From NCBI GenBank assembly GCA_937910255.1, contig CALEOQ010000141.1, forward strand, positions 1-22,724: a stretch of DNA of 22,724 nucleotides, given 5' to 3'. Numbering within the stretch: the first letter of the stretch is position 1; every line of letters starts with the position of its first letter. Source of the stretch: an uncultured Caulobacteraceae bacterium (GTDB taxonomy: Bacteria > Pseudomonadota > Alphaproteobacteria > Caulobacterales > Caulobacteraceae). A model generated the notes under the pieces. The model was not told the origin of the DNA. It saw only the letters and a program-made list of their open reading frames with translations, and did not search any database. Made by a program: the position numbers and the translations under genes. Below, piece by piece: positions 7,376-13,946 of this stretch.

Positions 7376-7932
7376 ATGTCGTCCAGCCCCCTCGCCGCAG
7401 TTCCGCTCGTCTGCCCCCTCGATGGCCTTGCCCTGACGCACGCGGCCGGCGCCCTGCGATGCCCGGCCCACCACGCCTTCGATCTTTCGGCCGCAGGCTA
7501 CGTGAATCTGCTGCCGCCCCAGCACAAGGCGTCCCGCGAGCCCGGGCGCAGGGGTCCGCAGGTCTGATCTGCAGCCTGTTCGGCTTTCCCATGTGGGCGC
7601 CATGGTCAGACCTTCAGGAACCCGGCCAGTGGGTCATCACCGTGGACGCCGGCGCGCGCCACCTGATCGAGTTGCGCGAGATCATCTATCCCTCGACCCG
7701 TCCCCAGGATCCGGCGGCGGCTCAGGCCGCACAATCGAACGGCTACGAACTCATGGCCGAAACCCGGGCGTCTTATGGGCGCGAGATCGGTGATTGGCGG
7801 ATTCTGGACGATATCCTGGAGATGACGCCGCACGGTCACAAGATTTCGCCGGCCGCCCGGGCGCGGGTCCAGGGCCTATCTGGCCTGGGGCTCACCTTCG
7901 ACGCGATCGTGCGGACGTTCCGTCGCCAGTAG
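7376..7932 (+). pseudogene. rlmA: rlmA remnant: 23S rRNA (guanine745-N1)-methyltransferase with internal deletion and frameshift
   Basis: The first 57 codons match the N-terminus of RlmA: zinc-site region VCPLDGLAL...RCPAHHAFD, then AAGYVNLLPPQHKASREPG (7491-7546). The frame then breaks and stops at 7567. From about 7561 a different frame continues with the RlmA C-terminus: GLICSLFGFPMW, EPGQWVITVDAGARHLIELR, EIIYP, and DDILEMTPHGHKISPAARAR, ending at 7932. Against the E. coli protein, roughly residues 50-150 are absent, i.e. the whole SAM-binding core with its DIGCGEG motif, lost within about 14 bases (7547-7560). The product cannot be an active methyltransferase. Either it is a true decayed gene, or a roughly 300-base deletion was introduced by library PCR or assembly. 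The second zinc-site cysteine position reads Asp (CPLD), which some homologues share. Confidence 0.85.
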
Positions 7933-7970
7933 CTGGCCGGAAGGTTTCAGCCGGCGGGCTATTCCAGATG

Positions 7971-8001
7971 GCTGGCGTCATTGTAGCGGGCAGACGCCAG
8001 C
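7971..8001. terminator. Candidate bidirectional terminator hairpin between rlmA remnant and phaR
   Basis: A perfect nine-base-pair stem (GCTGGCGTC / GACGCCAGC) with a 13-base loop, placed between two convergent genes. There is no U-run on either side, so it is not a textbook intrinsic terminator, but high-GC alphaproteobacteria often lack the U-run. It could also be a Rho-aided or 3'-end-stabilising structure. Confidence 0.4.
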
Positions 8002-8048
8002 GACCCCCATCATGTCGCCATTCCGTCAGGCCGGCGTTGGAAGGTTCA

Positions 8049-8082
8049 AGCCAGGCGGTCGTCCCCCCGCGGCGCCCTGGCT
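8049..8082. terminator. Weak second hairpin downstream of phaR
   Basis: Seven-base-pair inverted repeat AGCCAGG / CCTGGCT with a 20-base, C/G-rich loop, 10 bases beyond the phaR stop codon. Possible 3'-end structure for phaR; no U-run, so low confidence. Confidence 0.25.
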
Positions 8083-8091
8083 AGGCCCTGC

Positions 8092-8718
8092 CTAGTCCTT
8101 CGACGCCAGCTTGTTGATCTGGGCCTGCATGGCGGCCATCTGCTCCTGCAGGGTCTTGAGCATGTCGGTCTGGCCGCCGCCGGGCGCCGAGGTCTCGCTG
8201 CGCGGCGCGTCGTCCTCGGGCTTGGGGGCGTAGGCGAAGGGGGTGAACATCTTCATCGCCCGGTCGAACATGGCCAGGTTCTGGCGGATCTGGTCATCAT
8301 AGGCGCCCAGCGGCGTGGCCTGGCCCATCTGGGTGAACTGGGTGCGCATCCGCTCCTGCTGCTGGGCGAAGGTGGCCAGCGACAGTTCCAGATAGCTGGG
8401 CAGGAAGGCTTCCATGGAATTGCCATAGAAGCCGATCAGCTGGCGCAGGAACTGGATCGGCAGCAGGCTCTGACCCTGGCTCTCTTCTTCGAAGATGATC
8501 TGGGTCAGCACCGTGCGGGTGATGTCGTCATTGGTCTTGGCGTCATAGACGACGAAATCCACCCCCTGTTTCACCATCTCGGCCAGGTGCTCGAGGGTGA
8601 CATAGGAGGAGGAGGCGGTGTTGTAGAGCCGCCGGTTCGCATACTTCTTGATGACCACGCGGTCGCCGCCAGCCTTTCCGCCGGCCGATTTTCCGCTGCT
8701 GTCCTGGGTGTCAGCCAT
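8092..8718 (-). CDS. phaR: Polyhydroxyalkanoate synthesis repressor PhaR
   Basis: A 208-residue DNA-binding repressor that senses polyhydroxyalkanoate (it binds the polymer and leaves DNA) and controls phasin and PHA genes. The N-terminal PHA-accumulation regulator DNA-binding domain is clear: RVVIKKYANRRLYNTASSSY, VTLEHLAEMVKQGVDFVVYD, AKTNDDITRTVLTQIIFEEE. It is followed by the PHB_acc region (LPIQFLRQLIGFYGNSMEAF, LPSYLELSLATFAQQQERMR). The C-terminus is polar and ends in a probable coiled coil (TLQEQMAAMQAQINKLASKD). The start ATG at 8716-8718 is chosen because AAGGA lies nine bases upstream and the N-terminus then matches the family; the longer frame to 8802 is non-coding leader. It is divergent from phaA, so one intergenic region likely controls both. 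Confidence 0.95.
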   Translation of the reverse strand: MADTQDSSGKSAGGKAGGDRVVIKKYANRRLYNTASSSYVTLEHLAEMVKQGVDFVVYDAKTNDDITRTVLTQIIFEEESQGQSLLPIQFLRQLIGFYGNSMEAFLPSYLELSLATFAQQQERMRTQFTQMGQATPLGAYDDQIRQNLAMFDRAMKMFTPFAYAPKPEDDAPRSETSAPGGGQTDMLKTLQEQMAAMQAQINKLASKD

Positions 8719-8765
8719 CCCGTTTCCTTGATTTTTCGGGCCGCGCCTGGGCGGCGGGTCCGGCT

Positions 8766-8776
8766 TTGCAGCGCAG
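8766..8776. promoter_or_regulatory. Possible PhaR operator in the phaR-phaA intergenic region
   Basis: TTGCAGCGCAG has the form YTGC-N3-GCAG, one base from the CTGC-N3/4-GCAG element I recall for the Paracoccus PhaR protein. It lies 48 bases upstream of the phaR start and 110 bases upstream of phaA, a sensible place for autoregulation. The match is short and could be chance. Confidence 0.3.
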
Positions 8777-8885
8777 TATCGCGGATGCGAGGGAAATCGC
8801 AAATCACGCCGCCGCGCGCGCCGCCCTTGCCCAAAGCCCTGCTCGTCCTGATAGATAGCAGCGAAGACTGAGGGAGAAGCTTCCT

Positions 8886-10061
8886 ATGACCGATGTGGTG
8901 ATCGTCTCGGCCGCCCGCACGCCCGTGGGATCGTTCAACGGCGCCCTGGCCAGCCTGCCGGCCCACGAACTGGGTCAGGTGGCGATCTCGGCGGCGATCA
9001 GCCGCGCAGGACTGACGCCCGCCGACATCGACGAGGTGATCCTCGGCCAGGTGCTGCAGGCCGGCGCGGGCCAAGGCCCCGCCCGCCAGGCCTCGATCGG
9101 CGCCGGCATTCCGGTGGAGGCGCCGGCCTGGAGCCTGAACCAGCTGTGCGGTTCGGGCCTGCGCGCCGTGGCGCCCGCCGCCCAGCAGGTGGCCGAGGGG
9201 GCCTCGAAGATCGTCGTCGCCGGAGGCCAGGAAAGCATGAGCCAGGCGCCCCATGCGGCCCACCTGCGCTCGGGCCAGAAGATGGGCGACCTGAACTTCG
9301 TCGACACCATGATCAAGGACGGCCTCTGGGACGCCTTCCACGGCTACCACATGGGTCAGACGGCCGAGAACATCGCCGCCCGCTGGCAGATCACCCGGGG
9401 CGACCAGGACAATTTCGCCGTCGCCTCGCAGAATCGCGCCGAGGCCGCGCAGAAGGCCGGCAAGTTCACAGACGAGATCGCGCCCGTGACCATCAAGGGC
9501 CGCAAGGGCGACACGGTGGTCGATCAGGACGAGTACATCCGCCACGGGGCGACGCTGGACAGCGTGTCTGGCCTGCGCCCGGCCTTCAACAAGGAAGGTT
9601 CGGTGACCGCCGCCAATGCGTCCGGCCTCAATGATGGCGCGGCGGCCCTGGTGGTGATGAGCGCCGACGAGGCCAAGGCCCGCGGCCTGAAGCCGCTCGC
9701 CCGCATCGCCTCCTGGGCCCATGCCGGGGTCGATCCCGCGGTCATGGGCACCGGCCCGATCCCGGCCAGCCGCAAGGCCCTGGAAAAGGCCGGCTGGAGC
9801 GTGGATGACCTCGATCTGGTGGAATCCAACGAGGCCTTCGCCGCCCAATCCATCTGTGTGGTGCGCGAGCTGGGGCTCGACGGGGACAAGGTGAACGTCA
9901 ATGGCGGCGCCATCGCCATCGGCCACCCCATCGGCGCCTCGGGCGCGCGGATCCTGACCACCCTGCTCTATGAGATGAAGCGCTCGGGCGCCCGCAAGGG
10001 TCTGGCGACCCTCTGCGTGGGCGGCGGCATGGGCGTGGCCATGTGCGTCGAGCAGGTCTAG
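8886..10061 (+). CDS. phaA: Acetyl-CoA acetyltransferase (beta-ketothiolase)
   Basis: Condenses two acetyl-CoA into acetoacetyl-CoA, the first step of polyhydroxybutyrate synthesis; cytoplasmic tetramer. Full length at 391 residues, the usual size. Catalytic residues: acylated Cys88 in LNQLCGSGLRAV, His347 in GAIAIGHPIGASGAR, and Cys377 in TLCVGGGMG, matching the Cys89/His348/Cys378 set of the Zoogloea enzyme. The start ATG follows GGGAG by nine bases. phaB follows after 69 bases on the same strand; phaR is divergent. The synthase phaC is not in this window and is presumably elsewhere on the chromosome. Confidence 0.97.
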   Translation: MTDVVIVSAARTPVGSFNGALASLPAHELGQVAISAAISRAGLTPADIDEVILGQVLQAGAGQGPARQASIGAGIPVEAPAWSLNQLCGSGLRAVAPAAQQVAEGASKIVVAGGQESMSQAPHAAHLRSGQKMGDLNFVDTMIKDGLWDAFHGYHMGQTAENIAARWQITRGDQDNFAVASQNRAEAAQKAGKFTDEIAPVTIKGRKGDTVVDQDEYIRHGATLDSVSGLRPAFNKEGSVTAANASGLNDGAAALVVMSADEAKARGLKPLARIASWAHAGVDPAVMGTGPIPASRKALEKAGWSVDDLDLVESNEAFAAQSICVVRELGLDGDKVNVNGGAIAIGHPIGASGARILTTLLYEMKRSGARKGLATLCVGGGMGVAMCVEQV

Positions 10062-10077
10062 CCAGCACGAAGAACCC

Positions 10078-10102
10078 GCCAGGGGGCGTTCAAGCCCCCG
10101 GC
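10078..10102 (+). promoter_or_regulatory. Intercistronic hairpin between phaA and phaB
   Basis: GGGGGC / GCCCCC with a six-base GTTCAA loop, extended by three more pairs (GCC/GGC) across a one-base bulge: nine base pairs, all G-C. No U-run follows, and the phaB ribosome-binding site (AAGGA at 10121) lies downstream of it. More likely an mRNA-processing or stability element, or a partial attenuator, than a full terminator. Confidence 0.45.
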
Positions 10103-10130
10103 TCTAAAAGTACCTCAGGGAAGGAATCTC

Positions 10131-10856
10131 ATGGCCAAGGTGGCGTTCGTCACGGGGGGCACGCGCGGGATCGGCCGGGCGATCTGCCAGAGGCTCAAGG
10201 CCGACGGCTTCGAGGTCGCCGCCGGCTATTCCGGCAATGAGGCCGCCGCCGAGGCCTGTGCGCGGGACCTGGGCGTCATGGTGGTGAAGGGCAATGTCGG
10301 GGTCTTCGCCGACTGCAAGACCGCCGTGGATCAGGTCGCCGCCGAGCTCGGGCCGGTGGACGTGCTGGTCAACAACGCCGGCATCACCCGCGACGGCTTC
10401 TTTCACAAGATGGATTCCGAGCAGTGGTCGGAGGTGATCCGGGTGAACATGGACTCCCTGTTCAACATGACCCGGCAGGTGATCGAGGGCATGCGTGAGC
10501 GCGGCTGGGGCCGGATCATCAATATCTCGTCGATCAATGGCCAGAAGGGCCAGATCGGCCAGACCAACTATTCGGCCGCCAAGGCCGGCATGATCGGCTT
10601 CACCAAGGCGCTGGCGCTCGAGAACGCCCGCAAGGGCGTCACCGTCAACTGTATCGCGCCGGGCTATATCGACACCGAGATGGTGACCGCCGTGCCCGAG
10701 GAGGTGCTGAAGGGCATCATCGGCCAGATTCCCGTGGGCCGACTGGGCCGGGGAGATGAGATCGCCGACATGGTGGCCTTCCTGTCCGGGGAGCACGCCG
10801 GCTACGTGACCGGATCGACACTGTCGCTGAACGGCGGTCAGTATATGGCCGGCTGA
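10131..10856 (+). CDS. phaB: Acetoacetyl-CoA reductase (NADPH)
   Basis: Reduces acetoacetyl-CoA to (R)-3-hydroxybutyryl-CoA, the monomer for PHA synthase. A 241-residue short-chain dehydrogenase/reductase: cofactor loop TGGTRGIGRA (residues 8-17), NNAGITRDG (81-89), and catalytic Ser134, Tyr147, Lys151 in ISSINGQKGQ / IGQTNYSAAKAG. It is specific to the PhaB branch by FHKMDSEQWSEVIRVNMDSL, GYIDTEMVTAVPEEVL and the C-terminal LSLNGGQYMAG. AAGGA is six bases before the ATG. It probably shares a transcript with phaA, with the intercistronic hairpin between them. Confidence 0.97.
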   Translation: MAKVAFVTGGTRGIGRAICQRLKADGFEVAAGYSGNEAAAEACARDLGVMVVKGNVGVFADCKTAVDQVAAELGPVDVLVNNAGITRDGFFHKMDSEQWSEVIRVNMDSLFNMTRQVIEGMRERGWGRIINISSINGQKGQIGQTNYSAAKAGMIGFTKALALENARKGVTVNCIAPGYIDTEMVTAVPEEVLKGIIGQIPVGRLGRGDEIADMVAFLSGEHAGYVTGSTLSLNGGQYMAG

Positions 10857-10907
10857 CCAGGCCTCCGTCTCAAAAGCGCCCCAGTCCAACGCCATGTGTG
10901 ATCGCCC

Positions 10908-11678
10908 ATGATGAGCGCTCGCCCCGTGCTGCCCCTGAGGATTCTCGTCGCAGCGACGTTCGCCGCGGCCGGCGTCGCCATGGCCTTTCCGGCCGTGGCC
11001 GCCCCCCTCTCTCTGCGCGAAGGCCTGTTCGGCGAAGGCCGCCATGATGGCCGGCGTTTCTCGGCGCCGCCGGTGGCCCGCTATGTGGTCGAGGACGGCG
11101 GCGGATTCGTCCTTGATCGCTCCACCCCGCGGCCGATGGTGAAGTTCGAAAACAGCGCCGAGGTCTGGGTGCTGCAGCCTCACCCCGCGCCCCGCGGGGA
11201 CATCATCTACAAGAACGATCTGGGCCACCCGGTCCTGCGGGCCACCCGTCTGGGCGGCCTCACCGTCTTCACGCCGGATCGACCCTCAGGCGCGCCCGCG
11301 GCGTTGGCGGGCGGCTCCAGTCCCCTGCGCCTTCCGGTGCTGGGGCCAGAGGCGCTGTTGCAGCGCCTGGCCCAGGCCAGCGCCCGGGCGAGCCGGGCTG
11401 CGCGGCGGCTGATCCCCTTCGAGGCCGACGCCTCGCCGGAGACCGCGCCCCTGGTGGCCGATGCGGCCATGGTGGCGGCCGAGGCGGTGGTGCGGATGTC
11501 GGCCCAGCCGGGCGGTCGGGCGACCCTCAGCGGGGTCAACAAGGTCACCCTGGTCGAGGGCCGCAGGCCCGGCGCCAGCCTGCGGGCCGGGGTCATCCTG
11601 ATCACCATCACCCCGGAGGACGGCATGGCGGGACGGCCCTCGTCGGAGCGGATCGCCGCTGCGGCGGGCTCGCGCTGA
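10908..11678 (+). CDS. Secreted protein, DUF4908-like
   Basis: A 256-residue exported protein. Residues 1-32 form a signal peptide (hydrophobic ILVAATFAAAGVAMAF, cleavage after AVA, before APLSLREG). The mature part has a conserved-looking core, PVARYVVEDGGGFVLDRS, KFENSAEVWVLQPHPAPRGD, IIYKNDLGHPVLRATRLGG, then an Ala/Arg-rich region with a possible helical segment and a final strand-rich part (SGVNKVTLVEGRRPGASLRA). From memory this matches DUF4908, a family restricted to Caulobacterales, of unknown function. Start at either of two tandem ATG codons (10908 or 10911); no clear Shine-Dalgarno. It converges on gloB with six bases between stops. It follows phaB after 51 bases, so it may be read through from the pha operon, but nothing links it to PHA. 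Confidence 0.75.
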   Translation: MMSARPVLPLRILVAATFAAAGVAMAFPAVAAPLSLREGLFGEGRHDGRRFSAPPVARYVVEDGGGFVLDRSTPRPMVKFENSAEVWVLQPHPAPRGDIIYKNDLGHPVLRATRLGGLTVFTPDRPSGAPAALAGGSSPLRLPVLGPEALLQRLAQASARASRAARRLIPFEADASPETAPLVADAAMVAAEAVVRMSAQPGGRATLSGVNKVTLVEGRRPGASLRAGVILITITPEDGMAGRPSSERIAAAAGSR

Positions 11679-11684
11679 CCTCGC

Positions 11685-12446
11685 CTATCCCTTGAAACTG
11701 TCCTTGGCCGCCCGCACGGCGGCGAAGGCTTCGTGATCGGCCGCCCCGCTGACCCCCAGCGCGGGCGCCAGCAGGGGCGCGCGCAGGAAGGGGTTGGTCT
11801 GCTTTTCCAGGCCGATGCGGGTGGGCACGGTGGCCTCGCCCCGCTCGCGGGCGGCGAAGATATCCCGGGCCCGGGCGGCCAGGGCCGGATCGGGGTCCAC
11901 CGACAGGGCGAAGCGGGCGTTGGCGGCGGTGTATTCGTGGGCGCAGTAGACGGTGGTCTGATCGGGCAGGGCGGCCAGGCGCTGCAGGCTCGCCCACATC
12001 TGGTCGGGCTGACCCTCGAACATCCGCCCGCAACCCAGGGCGAACAGGGTGTCGCCGACAAAGGCGATGTCGTCGGCGGCGTCATAGAAGGCCACATGGC
12101 CCAGGGTGTGGCCGCCCACCTCCATCACCGAAAACCGCGTCTCGCCCAGCTCCACCGTGTCGCCGTCGACCACCTCGCGGTCCAGGGGGGCGATCTTGCG
12201 CACCTCGGCCGGGCCGACGATCTTCGCCCCCGTGGCGGCCTGGATCTCGGCGTTGCCGCCCGCATGGTCGGGGTGCCAGTGGGTGTTGAGGATGAGCGCC
12301 AGGCGCCAGCCGGTCTTGTCCAGCTCGGCCAGGATCGCCTTGGCGTCCGGGGTGTCGATGGTCGCGGCCAGACCGCTGGCCTCGTCACGGATCAGGAAGC
12401 CGTAATTGTCGGAGAGACAGGGAAACTGATGGACGGTCAGGGCCAT
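11685..12446 (-). CDS. gloB: Hydroxyacylglutathione hydrolase (glyoxalase II)
   Basis: Hydrolyses S-D-lactoylglutathione to glutathione and D-lactate, the second step of methylglyoxal detoxification. A 253-residue metallo-beta-lactamase fold with a complete binuclear metal site: THWHPDHAGG (His56, His58, Asp60, His61), GGHTLGHVAF (His113), FVGDTLFALGCGRMFEG (Asp132) and CAHEYT (His170). The C-terminal glyoxalase II domain ends with LEKQTNPFLRAP, which contacts glutathione. The ATG at 12444-12446 gives the normal family length; the open frame running further upstream is antisense to the methyltransferase. It is divergent from that methyltransferase across 90 bases that contain a strong dyad. 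Confidence 0.96.
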   Translation of the reverse strand: MALTVHQFPCLSDNYGFLIRDEASGLAATIDTPDAKAILAELDKTGWRLALILNTHWHPDHAGGNAEIQAATGAKIVGPAEVRKIAPLDREVVDGDTVELGETRFSVMEVGGHTLGHVAFYDAADDIAFVGDTLFALGCGRMFEGQPDQMWASLQRLAALPDQTTVYCAHEYTAANARFALSVDPDPALAARARDIFAARERGEATVPTRIGLEKQTNPFLRAPLLAPALGVSGAADHEAFAAVRAAKDSFKG

Positions 12447-12494
12447 GGCGCGCCTCGTCGGGTTCAGGCGGGGCGACAAGGTGGCGGCCCGCAA

Positions 12495-12525
12495 ACTAGG
12501 ATAGGGTTCGAACCCCGATCCTAGT
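12495..12525. promoter_or_regulatory. 31-nt dyad / minihelix between gloB and methyltransferase
   Basis: ACTAGGAT at 12495-12502 is inverted as ATCCTAGT at 12518-12525, enclosing the palindrome GGGTTCGAACCC (12504-12515). Folded as RNA it gives seven pairs, then five more with one A-G mismatch, and a seven-base TTCGAAC loop. It lies 48 bases upstream of gloB and ends 11 bases before the methyltransferase ATG. It may be an operator or promoter-proximal regulatory hairpin. The sequence and geometry resemble the acceptor plus T-arm half of a tRNA, but no D-arm or anticodon arm is present, so I do not call it a tRNA gene. Confidence 0.5.
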
Positions 12526-12536
12526 GCCCCAGGTCC

Positions 12537-13280
12537 ATGCGTCGAGACATCCTTGAGCTGCGCGCCTTCTACGCCTCTGAGCTGGGGCGGGCCGCCCGCG
12601 CCATGATCGGTCGCAAGGTGACCGAGGCCTGGGGCTCGGCCTCGGGCCAGGACGTGCTGGGGCTCGGCTATGCGACCCCGTTCCTGGGCGGCCTGCGCGA
12701 GCGCGCCCGCCGCACGGTGGCGGCCATGCCGGCCCAGCAGGGGGTGGAGATCTGGCCCGGCGCCACCCGCAACCTGGCCACCCTGGTCGATGAAGAGGCG
12801 CTGCCGTTCCAGAACGCCCTGTTCGACCGGATCCTGGTGATCCACGCCATCGAGGAGAGCCCCGATCCCGCCAGCCTGCTGCAGGAGGTCTGGCGGGTCC
12901 TGGCGCCCTCGGGTCGGGTGATCATCGCCGTGGTCGCCCGCGACGGCCTGTGGGCCAACGCCGAAAGCACCCCCTTTGGCCATGGCCGGCCCTATAGCCG
13001 CCGCCAGCTCGCCGCCCTGCTGCGGGAGGCCGAGCTTGAGCCCGCCGGCTATACCCGCGCCCTCTATGTGCCGCCGGTCTCCTGGATGGCCGGTTCGGCC
13101 GAGACCCTCGAGCAGGCCGGCTCGCGGCTCTGGCCGCGCTTTTCCGGAGTGCTGCTGATGGAGGCGGTCAAGCAGACCTACGCCCTCAAGGCCAGGCCCC
13201 AGAAGGTCCGCGTCCGGCAGGCGCGACCGGGGCTTTCGCCGGCCCCGGCCATGCGTCAGCGCGATCCCGCGCAACCTTAA
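12537..13280 (+). CDS. Class I SAM-dependent methyltransferase, substrate unknown
   Basis: A 247-residue protein with the seven-strand SAM-methyltransferase outline: a degenerate motif I, DVLGLGYATPFLGGL (residues 39-53), in place of the usual acidic-G-x-G-x-G; the acidic motif-II region near GVEIWPGATRN; DRILVIHAIEESPDPASLLQ (motif IV/post-IV) and VWRVLAPSGRVIIAVVARDG (motif V/VI). After the core there is FGHGRPYSRRQLAALLREAE, typical of the methyltransferase 11 superfamily, and a basic tail (KARPQKVRVRQARPG). Substrate cannot be read. The ATG at 12537 has only a weak AGG upstream. Divergent from gloB; such methyltransferases beside gloB are, as I recall, common in alphaproteobacteria. Confidence 0.8.
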   Translation: MRRDILELRAFYASELGRAARAMIGRKVTEAWGSASGQDVLGLGYATPFLGGLRERARRTVAAMPAQQGVEIWPGATRNLATLVDEEALPFQNALFDRILVIHAIEESPDPASLLQEVWRVLAPSGRVIIAVVARDGLWANAESTPFGHGRPYSRRQLAALLREAELEPAGYTRALYVPPVSWMAGSAETLEQAGSRLWPRFSGVLLMEAVKQTYALKARPQKVRVRQARPGLSPAPAMRQRDPAQP

Positions 13281-13303
13281 CCGCAACCCGGCCGTTCCAA
13301 GGA

Positions 13304-13324
13304 GGCGCCTAAGGCGCAGGCGCC
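13304..13324 (+). terminator. Weak hairpin downstream of methyltransferase
   Basis: GGCGCC repeated with a nine-base spacer can pair as six G-C pairs; a competing five-pair stem with a TAA loop (13305-13317) overlaps it. It is 23 bases past the methyltransferase stop. No U-run. Possible 3'-end structure only. Confidence 0.25.
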
Positions 13325-13426
13325 CGTCCTCGCAAGGCCCCGACGGTCTTGGAGACGCGGACGGAACGCCCTAGCTTGAGATTGTCAGTTCGGCATTTCG
13401 CCGGCCCCCAGCGGAGACCCGTCGCC

Positions 13427-13771
13427 ATGAAGATGATCGTCGCGGTCATCAAGCCCAGCCGCCTCGACGCGGTGCTCGAAGCCGTCACCGAGGCCGGCGC
13501 GTCTGGCCTCACGGTCACGGAGGTGCGCGGCTATGGCCGCCAGCGCGGCAAGACCGAGGTCTATCGCGGGGCCGAATACGAAGTGAAGCTGCTTCCCAAG
13601 GTCAAGCTGGAGATCGCGGTGCCGTCCGACATCGCCGATGCGGTGATCGAGGCGGTGGCCCGCACCGCCAACACCGGCAAGATCGGCGACGGCAAGGTCT
13701 TCGTCCTCGATCTTGAGCAGGCCCTGCGCATCCGGACCGGCGACCGGGACGCCGCCGCCATCGCCGGCTAG
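13427..13771 (+). CDS. PII family nitrogen regulatory protein (GlnB/GlnK type)
   Basis: A 114-residue trimeric signal protein that senses 2-oxoglutarate and ATP/ADP and controls nitrogen assimilation through protein partners. The start MKMIVAVIKPSRLD at 13427 matches the family. The T-loop is intact with the uridylylation tyrosine: TEVYRGAEYEVKLLPKVK (Tyr51). The B- and C-loop ATP-site motif TGKIGDGKVFVLDLEQALRI RTGDRD is complete. The SIVAVIKP-like opening and length do not separate GlnB from GlnK. Unusually for either type, neither glnA nor amtB follows; the next gene is an autotransporter 175 bases away. I found no NtrC-type or sigma-54 motif upstream. Confidence 0.92.
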   Translation: MKMIVAVIKPSRLDAVLEAVTEAGASGLTVTEVRGYGRQRGKTEVYRGAEYEVKLLPKVKLEIAVPSDIADAVIEAVARTANTGKIGDGKVFVLDLEQALRIRTGDRDAAAIAG

Positions 13772-13790
13772 GCTTACACCCCTGGATAGA

Positions 13791-13809
13791 GGCGAGGTCT
13801 AGGCTCGCC
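13791..13809 (+). terminator. Candidate terminator after the PII gene
   Basis: GGCGAG / CTCGCC, six pairs around a seven-base loop, 19 bases downstream of the PII stop. No U-run. It would separate PII from the autotransporter transcript. Confidence 0.3.
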
Positions 13810-13946
13810 CCGAAAGATCGGCGTTCGCCCGCGCCCTGTCGTCGCCCCAATTCGCCTTGGCATGGCCCCATTGGGTCCCGACTTCCTCCGCATTTGGGGC
13901 TCATTCCCGGCCCGAGCGCCACTTTGGCGAACCGGGAGGGGATATC

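Noticed and set aside
12495..12531. tRNA gene
   Set aside because: T-arm-like TTCGAAC and a 7-bp acceptor-like stem are present, but the two acceptor strands are only 16 bases apart; D and anticodon arms are absent and the 3' end is not a clean CCA.
13281..13426. NtrC or sigma-54 (-24/-12) promoter before the PII gene
   Set aside because: No GG-N10-GC element with the expected flanks or TGCAC-N5-GTGCA dyad could be found by eye.
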